Part shown: one piece after another, positions 34,225-38,522 of the stretch
How positions within the stretch are numbered: the stretch's first letter is position 1
How the letters are laid out: each line of letters begins with the position of its first letter
Origin: a bacterium
Lineage (GTDB): Bacteria > Vulcanimicrobiota > Vulcanimicrobiia > Vulcanimicrobiales > Vulcanimicrobiaceae
Reading direction: 5' to 3'
Assembly: GCA_021806945.1 (NCBI GenBank)
Contig: JAKAPQ010000006.1
Location: 1 to 38,522, forward strand
DNA: 38,522 bases
Notes under the pieces: model-generated
Databases searched by the model: none
What the model saw: the letters and a program-made list of their open reading frames with translations, nothing else
What the model was told of the DNA's origin: nothing
Translations under genes and position numbers: made by a program

Positions 34225-35046
34225 TCATCTCTGCTCGCTACGCGCGCCTTCGAACGCCGCGCGCAGCGGCGCGGCGTCACCCGCCCGCAGCGCGTCGGCC
34301 GCCTCCAACAGCGCCCGCCCGAACGCGCGCGTCTCTTCTTCGACGTTCGCACTATTGTACCGGAGGATCTCGCCCCATATTGTATACGGAGAACGCCCCA
34401 GGCGCCGTAGTTCGCGCGCCGCCGGACCGCATGCGGCATCGGCGCTGCCCGGCGGAAGCGATGCGTTGACGCGCTGCGCGAAGAGCGTGGCGCAGATCTG
34501 CGGCAAGTGCGACGTAAGGGCTACATGCCGGTCGTGCTCCCGTGCATCGATCGCGACGGGCGTTGCGCCGAAGCCGGCGAGGAAAGTGGTTGCGCGCCCG
34601 TCCAGCTCGGCGTCGTGCGACGGAACGTAGAACCACGTTCGCTCTTTGAAGAGCGCCGCACGTGCGGCGGATGCTCCGCTGCGCTCGCCGCCCGCCATCG
34701 GATGCGTGCCGACGAAGCCGGGCAAGCCTTGAGACGCGGCCATCACCGGCGCCTTCACCGATGCGACGTCGAGAATTAGCCGCGCTCGAGCGGGTGGTGC
34801 CTCGCGCAGCGCCTCGAGTTCCGAGAGCGTCGCTTGCAGGTACGGCGCGAGCACGACGACGTCGCTATGCGCGTAGAGCTCGGCGCGCGTCACGCCTGCG
34901 TCGATCGTTTCACACGCGGACGCCTGCACCAGCGCAGCCTCCGACACGTCGTAGCCCAGCACGTGCCAGCCGTTCGCCCGCGCGCACAGCCCGATCGACG
35001 CCCCGATCAGACCGGTACCGACCACTCCGAGAACCGGCGCGGTCAT
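34225..35046 (-). CDS. tyrA: Prephenate dehydrogenase
   Basis: 273 residues from the ATG at 35046, which overlaps the aroH stop (ATGA). VLGVVGTGLIGASIGLCARANGWHVLGYDVS is the NAD(P)-binding fold, VGTHPMAGGERSGASAARAALF the substrate region, and HDRHVALTSHLPQICATLFA the conserved helical histidine block. It converts prephenate to hydroxyphenylpyruvate for tyrosine. It has no C-terminal ACT domain, so feedback may act on the first enzyme of the operon or through attenuation. Confidence 0.92.
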   Translation of the reverse strand: MTAPVLGVVGTGLIGASIGLCARANGWHVLGYDVSEAALVQASACETIDAGVTRAELYAHSDVVVLAPYLQATLSELEALREAPPARARLILDVASVKAPVMAASQGLPGFVGTHPMAGGERSGASAARAALFKERTWFYVPSHDAELDGRATTFLAGFGATPVAIDAREHDRHVALTSHLPQICATLFAQRVNASLPPGSADAACGPAARELRRLGRSPYTIWGEILRYNSANVEEETRAFGRALLEAADALRAGDAAPLRAAFEGARSEQR

Positions 35047-35417
35047 GACGGTGCCTGCGTGAGGTCCGGCCGCAGCCCGATGGCGCCGTCGAGATAGACG
35101 TGCCGCACCTCCCGCTGACCGCGTTCCGTATTCACGTGCATCAGCACGCGGATGCAGCGGGGCAACGCTCCGGCAACCTCGACCTCCGTGAAGTGCAGCA
35201 TCGGAACGTGCGCCCACCCGAGCTCCCGAGCGCCCAGTGCCGGAAACTGCGCGTGGAGGTCCGCCGTCACGCTGAAGAGGACCGACGCGATGTCATCGAG
35301 CTCGATATCGTTGCGCGCCACTATCTCGCGCAGAAGTCGCTTGGTCGCCACGACGATCGCCTCCGCCTCGTCGCGCTCCACGGTAATCGCGCCACGGATT
35401 CCCCGAATGACCGTCAT
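35043..35417 (-). CDS. aroH: Chorismate mutase, AroH class
   Basis: 124 residues. MTVIRGIRGAITVERDEAEAI begins like B. subtilis AroH (active-site Arg in RGIRGA). HFTEVEVAGALPRCIRVLMHVNT carries the catalytic Glu and Arg, and VRHVYLDGAIGLRPDL the Tyr. It rearranges chorismate to prephenate, the shared substrate of the dehydratase half upstream and TyrA downstream. ATGA overlaps occur on both sides. A long open frame that runs on upstream of it in the same phase is only antisense shadow. Confidence 0.94.
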   Translation of the reverse strand: MTVIRGIRGAITVERDEAEAIVVATKRLLREIVARNDIELDDIASVLFSVTADLHAQFPALGARELGWAHVPMLHFTEVEVAGALPRCIRVLMHVNTERGQREVRHVYLDGAIGLRPDLTQAPS

Positions 35418-37180
35418 CGGCCCGTCACCGGGCTCGGGATGGGAATCCGTCCCAATTCCGCTACGATCTCCGCGAAGTCGTCGAACGTCAACGCCTGCTC
35501 TTTGTCGCTCTTGGCCTCGGCGGGATTGGGGTGCACCTCGACCAGCAGGCCGTGCGCGCCGACAGCCTTGGCCGCGCGACACAGCGGGGCGATCCAACGC
35601 CGCACTCCGACGCCGTGACTCGGATCGACCAGCACGGGCAAGTGCGAGCGTTCGCGCAGAACCGGCACGGCCGAAAGGTCGAGCGTGTTGCGCGTCGCCG
35701 TCTCGAACGTACGGATACCGCGTTCGCACAGGATGACGTTCGGATTGCCTTCGGCCAGGATATACTCGGCGGCCCCCAGGATCTCGTCGATCGTCGCCGA
35801 GAGCCCGCGCTTGAGCAACACGGGATGCCCGGTACGTCCCACGGCCTTGAGCAGATCGAAATTCTGCATGTTGCGCGCGCCGATCTGCAATACGTCGATC
35901 TGTGATGCCATCCGCTCCACCTGATCGATCGTCATCACCTCGCTTACGGTCGGCATCCCGGTCGCACGCCCCGCCTCGGCGAGCAGCGCTACGCCGTCCC
36001 AACCGAGCCCTTGGAACGCGTAGGGGCTCGTGCGCGGTTTGAAGGCGCCGCCGCGCAGCATCACGGCACCCCGCCGCTCTACCGCGTGCGCCGTCGCGAG
36101 AATCTGCTCGCGCGACTCCACCGAACATGGCCCGGCAACGATTACGAACTCGCCGTCGCCGATACGCACGCCACCGATCTGCAACGTGCTGCCCTCCGGG
36201 TGCGCGGCTCGTGAGACGCGCGGCAGCGCTGCATCCGGTGCGACCGACGGCCGCCGCACGTGCCGCGTCTCCGCAATCCCCTCCGCAGTCGCGCGCACCG
36301 GGCCATCGTTTACGCCGATCGGTGCACCTGCGTGTGCGTCGTAGCTCCCAAGTACGACCAGCGTCTTCGCGTCGCGTTTGATGGCGGCAAGCGCCGTCGC
36401 CACGGCCGCGCCGGCGACGTCGCCGTCGAGATCGGCGTAAAACGTGTGTTCGGTGCCGTGCCCGAGGCGCGGCTTCGACTCCAGTTTGCTCAGGTTTACG
36501 CCACCCTGCGCGAGATGCTGCAAGCAGCGCGCCAGCGTACCCGGCGCGTCCTTCAAACTGAATATCAGCGAAGTCTTGCGCCGCGCCGCCGGCACGATCT
36601 GCTCGAGCGGACTGCCCTTGCGCAGATGCGGCGCGCGCACGATCAGGAATCGGGAGTACGTGTGCGGATCGTCGGCGCAGTTCGCGGCAAGTTCGATCAG
36701 ATCGTACATCTGCGCGGCGGCAGCCGGCGCGAGCGCCGCGATAGTGGGATTCCCACCGCGTGCGACCTCGCGCGCCGCGACGCCGGTATCCTCGCACGGG
36801 ATCGCGCGCGCTCGGGCGAGGCCCCCCAAGAACTTGCCGCACTCCGCGATCACGAGCGGATGCGCGAGCACCTCACGCACGCCCTCGAGCGCCGCACCGC
36901 GCACGCCGAGCAAACGGTGATCGGTCCGCCAGAGTACTTCCTCGAGGGGCACCAGCGCGAACTCGGCGACCAAATCGTACGCCTCGCGTACCGTGCCGCC
37001 GATCGCGTTTTCGATCGGGATCGCGCCCACCTCGGCACGCAAGCCGGCGACCGCCGTTGCGACCGCACGATAACTCGGCACGCCGAGCGTCTGCGCGTCG
37101 ATCGCGCGCGCGCGCAGGTAGTGGTCGACGACCAACTGCGAGTACGCTCCATCGACACCCTGGTAAACCGCGACCGTCAC
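35414..37180 (-). CDS. Fusion of prephenate dehydratase-ACT and DAHP synthase
   Basis: 588 residues from a GTG with GGAGG 7 bases upstream. Residues 1-187 are prephenate dehydratase: AVYQGVDGAYSQLV, AIPIENAIGGTVREAYDLV, and HTYSRFLIV, where the catalytic TRF triplet is SRF. Residues about 204-280 are an ACT domain (DAPGTLARCLQHLAQGGVNLSKLESKP; ESKP instead of ESRP). After a 45-residue linker, residues about 331-588 are a type I-beta DAHP synthase: VIVAGPCSVESREQ, LRGGAFKPRTSPYAFQGLG, QIGARNMQNFDLLKAVG, LCERGIRTFE and VDPSHGVG. It thus joins the first step of the shikimate pathway with the phenylalanine branch, and the ACT domain may give Phe control of both. The leader attenuator lies upstream. 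Confidence 0.93.
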   Translation of the reverse strand: MTVAVYQGVDGAYSQLVVDHYLRARAIDAQTLGVPSYRAVATAVAGLRAEVGAIPIENAIGGTVREAYDLVAEFALVPLEEVLWRTDHRLLGVRGAALEGVREVLAHPLVIAECGKFLGGLARARAIPCEDTGVAAREVARGGNPTIAALAPAAAAQMYDLIELAANCADDPHTYSRFLIVRAPHLRKGSPLEQIVPAARRKTSLIFSLKDAPGTLARCLQHLAQGGVNLSKLESKPRLGHGTEHTFYADLDGDVAGAAVATALAAIKRDAKTLVVLGSYDAHAGAPIGVNDGPVRATAEGIAETRHVRRPSVAPDAALPRVSRAAHPEGSTLQIGGVRIGDGEFVIVAGPCSVESREQILATAHAVERRGAVMLRGGAFKPRTSPYAFQGLGWDGVALLAEAGRATGMPTVSEVMTIDQVERMASQIDVLQIGARNMQNFDLLKAVGRTGHPVLLKRGLSATIDEILGAAEYILAEGNPNVILCERGIRTFETATRNTLDLSAVPVLRERSHLPVLVDPSHGVGVRRWIAPLCRAAKAVGAHGLLVEVHPNPAEAKSDKEQALTFDDFAEIVAELGRIPIPSPVTGR

Positions 37181-37206
37181 CGTTCAACCTCCAAGAAGAA
37201 AACACG

Positions 37207-37233
37207 AAAAAACCCTCGCCGGATCGGCGAGGG
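37207..37233 (-). terminator. Attenuator terminator before the Phe/Tyr operon
   Basis: On the minus strand CCCTCGCC and GGCGAGGG (extendable by one pair) form a stem with a 3-5 base loop followed by six T. It lies 26 bases after the leader-peptide stop codon and 14 bases before the ribosome site of the fusion gene. CGGTTAGGG at 37275-37283, inside the leader ORF, can pair with CCCTCGCCG (eight of nine positions counting one G-T) to give an antiterminator. Confidence 0.85.
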
Positions 37234-37259
37234 CCTGCGAAACCGGGTGCTCTATCCCG

Positions 37260-37343
37260 TTATGCGCAAACGAACCCTAACCGGCCCGGCGGGCGGCGAA
37301 AGTAGTAATAATATGCAAACGCGAGCGAGCGATTCGTCAACAT
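37260..37343 (-). CDS. Phe/Tyr-rich leader peptide
   Basis: 27 codons: ATG at 37343, TAA at 37260-37262. The peptide reads MLTNRSLAFAYYYYFRRPPG and ends LGFVCA. The run FAYYYYF (codons TTT GCA TAT TAT TAC TAC TTT, 37319-37299) is a control region of the kind seen in pheA and tyr/phe attenuators, and the genes downstream make Phe and Tyr. A ribosome stalled there would leave 37275-37283 free to form the antiterminator; one that reaches the stop would cover it. No ribosome site precedes the ATG, and the promoter position suggests a leaderless start. Confidence 0.8.
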   Translation of the reverse strand: MLTNRSLAFAYYYYFRRPPGRLGFVCA

Positions 37344-37351
37344 GTGCTGCC

Positions 37352-37380
37352 ATAGAACCACGAATCCAGCGCTCTGTCAA
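37352..37380 (-). promoter_or_regulatory. Promoter of the Phe/Tyr leader
   Basis: A perfect TTGACA (37380-37375) and TTCTAT (37357-37352) are separated by 17 bases. Transcription would start near 37345, within two bases of the leader ATG. The -10 is only a half match, so the assignment rests on the -35, the spacing and the context. Confidence 0.55.
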
Positions 37381-37668
37381 GCTCGACCGCACTGCGGCGG
37401 CAGTACACAGCATTTTGCAGGAGAGTCTGGAACTGCCGCTGCCCTGCACGTGTTATCGCCAGATCCAAAGCGCCTTGCCACTCCCTCAAGGTTGGGAAGA
37501 GCGCCAATCTGGGCCGAAAGGCTCAACGATACGGTGGTATGTTTAGCAGGAAGTCCTCCGCTCGATAGGCAAGGCCGCGAGGCGGGTACGCCTCTCGGTG
37601 TGGGAGCGCGGTTTTTTCCCTCGACCATTGGCGATTGCCGCATTGCAAGCTCAATTAAGAAGGCTTCT
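37381..37668 (+). other. Structured non-coding stretch with T-run upstream of a lipoprotein gene
   Basis: Several stems can be drawn on the plus strand: GCGGCAGT with ACTGCCGC (37397-37440 region), CCAGAT with ATCTGG enclosing GCGC/GCGC and TCCC/GGGA (37469-37522), GCC-GAAA-GGC just after, GAGGCG-GGTA-CGCCTC (37579-37594), and CCGCG with CGCGG directly followed by TTTTTT (37575-37617). The last is terminator-like and lies about 50 bases before the lipoprotein ATG. It could be a small RNA or a riboswitch-type leader. I matched it to no known class, and open frames across it look spurious. Confidence 0.45.
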
Positions 37669-38226
37669 ATGCGTTATACCAAGCTTTTCACCGCTCTTGG
37701 GTTTCTACTGTCCATAGGTTTAGCGTCGTGTTCAGGGGGCCAATCGGTGATCCCCGGATCGCTTCGCTCCGGTACGCCAACGCTTAGCACTCATGCCGGC
37801 GTGCATACGATGAGCGCGCCTGCGGCACCATTGCCTGCGGGCAATGGTACTTGTGCGGTGTTCGATAAGAATAACCCCGCATGCACGATTGCTAACACGA
37901 CGACCACGCCAGCTCCCTCCGAGCAGCCGTGTGGGGCATGCTCTGGAAACACGGGGAATCCGTTCGGCTACGGCGGGCCGAAGCCCGTCCCTTCATTGCC
38001 CCCTTGTGTCCAAACGAACTCCTGCGTCGCGATGCGAAATCCAACGAAAAGTGCCGTTTGTTATGGATCGCAGATGGAATTGGGAGATCAGTATCCGGGC
38101 AACACCACGGACTATAACCACGAGATTGTAAACATCTACCCGGTCTTTGCTAACAATCAGATCAGTACCCCACAAGTCGCGGCTTGGGAATACGTGATGG
38201 GAAGCGGCAGTGTATATTCAAGGTAG
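37669..38226 (+). CDS. Lipoprotein, 5' part of a probably frameshifted gene
   Basis: 185 residues. AGAAGG precedes the ATG by 6 bases. Lipoprotein signal MRYTKLFTALGFLLSIGLASC with the lipid cysteine at 21. The mature part is Cys-, Asn- and Thr-rich (NGTCAVFDKNNPACTIANTT, CGACSGNTGNPFGYGG, CVQTNSCV), with no family I recognise. Base composition is clearly lower in GC than the rest of the window, and codons such as AAT, ATA and TCA are common, which suggests a different history. Good coding character passes into the next frame near 38210, so the stop at 38224-38226 is probably premature. Confidence 0.6.
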   Translation: MRYTKLFTALGFLLSIGLASCSGGQSVIPGSLRSGTPTLSTHAGVHTMSAPAAPLPAGNGTCAVFDKNNPACTIANTTTTPAPSEQPCGACSGNTGNPFGYGGPKPVPSLPPCVQTNSCVAMRNPTKSAVCYGSQMELGDQYPGNTTDYNHEIVNIYPVFANNQISTPQVAAWEYVMGSGSVYSR

Positions 38227-38419
38227 CCAAACGTTTCAGAGTTTCTGGGATAACATTGCCACCGGGTTCCTCCCATTTGTCAGTGCGTTCGAGAGTGGCG
38301 GAATATCCCCAATGAACAGCGCCCAAGCAAATGACATAGCATCGTACGTAAATTCACATAATGGCTACGTGGGGAAAACGGCCTGCTTCAAATACTGCTC
38401 CGCTCCCTCGCTGAGTTGA
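38210..38419 (+). pseudogene. 3' part of the frameshifted lipoprotein gene
   Basis: In the +1 frame relative to the upstream part, YIQGSQTFQSFWDNIATGFLPF continues to SYVNSHNGYVGKTACFKYCS and a TGA at 38417. There is no ribosome site or sensible start at 38210, and the composition is the same as the upstream part. One protein of about 250 residues seems to be split by a single extra base around 38205-38224, through mutation, a sequencing error, or less likely a programmed shift. Confidence 0.55.
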
Positions 38420-38488
38420 CAGTTTGCGCTGTCGAAATCTCCCTCGCTTCGCTGCTACCGGCAGCGCTCGGTTAGGGTACGTTGGCTC

Positions 38489-38521
38489 GGCGCTACGCGC
38501 CGGCGGGTCGCGCACGACCCG
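38489..38521. repeat. Adjacent palindromes at the right edge
   Basis: GGCGC-TAC-GCGCC (38489-38501) is followed two bases later by CGGGTCG-CGCA-CGACCCG (38504-38521). No gene is visible in the last 100 bases apart from a small GACAG/CTGTC hairpin at 38418-38433. The block may continue beyond the window. Confidence 0.4.
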
Positions 38522-38522
38522 A

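Noticed and set aside
35043-36842. A 599-codon minus-strand open frame containing aroH
   Set aside because: Only the last 124 codons match a family. The upstream part is Arg-rich shadow in another phase of the fusion gene, and aroH has its own ATG in an ATGA overlap.
37252-37449. 65-codon minus-strand frame with ILLLL near the Phe/Tyr operon
   Set aside because: It overlaps the true leader in another phase and begins upstream of the probable promoter; the FAYYYYF frame fits the downstream genes much better.
37540-37620. SRP RNA, 6S RNA or RNase P RNA in the structured stretch
   Set aside because: None of their conserved cores (for example GGAAGGAAGCAG for SRP) was found.
1-38522. CRISPR arrays, tRNA, rRNA, transposases or prophage genes
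   Set aside because: No regular repeat-spacer pattern, cloverleaf, rRNA stretch or mobility protein motif was seen on either strand.

Overview
The window is about 38.5 kb of GC-rich, densely coding bacterial chromosome. Housekeeping and biosynthetic genes (thrS, tsaD, complete arg, met and aromatic blocks) sit beside many exported proteins. A CsgG-family protein and several lipoproteins suggest a two-membrane cell. Gene content and style would fit a little-cultured high-GC phylum such as Eremiobacterota/WPS-2, but that placement is my inference and no marker here proves it. I saw no rRNA, tRNA, CRISPR array, transposase or phage gene.

Layout. (1) 1-7767: a secreted WAVG-repeat propeller runs off the left edge on the minus strand. 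On the plus strand follow a CsgG-like protein, a 640-aa exported protein of unknown family, a membrane-anchored HEAT protein resembling the vitellogenin lipid-transfer module, and a phospholipase C/acid phosphatase-type phosphoesterase. (2) 7764-10014, minus: a sulfur-stress operon of ArsR-rhodanese fusion, DsrE protein and sulfide:quinone-oxidoreductase-like flavoprotein, behind a palindromic operator. (3) 10071-13310, minus: pstS-pstC-pstA without pstB, with PHO-box-like 10-11 bp direct repeats upstream. (4) 13488-16592: a PfkB sugar kinase with a GRP-type transporter, then an AlkX/YcaQ-type DNA glycosylase on the other strand. (5) 16723-23178, plus: thrS lacking the TGS domain, a lipoprotein, an MFS transporter, a large surface protein, and tsaD. 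(6) 23263-31610: arginine biosynthesis, argF-argR-argG-argH-argC-argJ-argD on the minus strand and argB divergent on the plus strand, with an ARG-box-like operator between argF and argB. (7) 31644-34201, plus: metY-metX behind a Met/Cys-rich leader peptide and terminator. (8) 34225-37343, minus: a prephenate dehydratase-DAHP synthase fusion, aroH and tyrA behind a Phe/Tyr-rich leader peptide and terminator. (9) 37381-38522: a structured non-coding stretch, a lower-GC lipoprotein gene apparently split by a frameshift, and palindromes at the right edge.

The most notable result is a pair of probable ribosome-mediated transcription attenuators that are absent from an ordinary ORF list because their leader peptides are only 25-27 codons. 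One leader contains FAYYYYF and precedes the Phe/Tyr operon. The other contains four Met and a Cys-Cys pair and precedes metY-metX. In both, a terminator lies between leader and first enzyme, a competing antiterminator pairing can be drawn, and the best promoter places the start of transcription at or within a few bases of the leader ATG, so the leader peptides may be translated from leaderless transcripts.

Other points of interest are the dehydratase-DAHP synthase fusion, the vitellogenin-like HEAT protein, and a short dispersed repeat that supplies the C-terminal codons and stop codons of both argG and tsaD.
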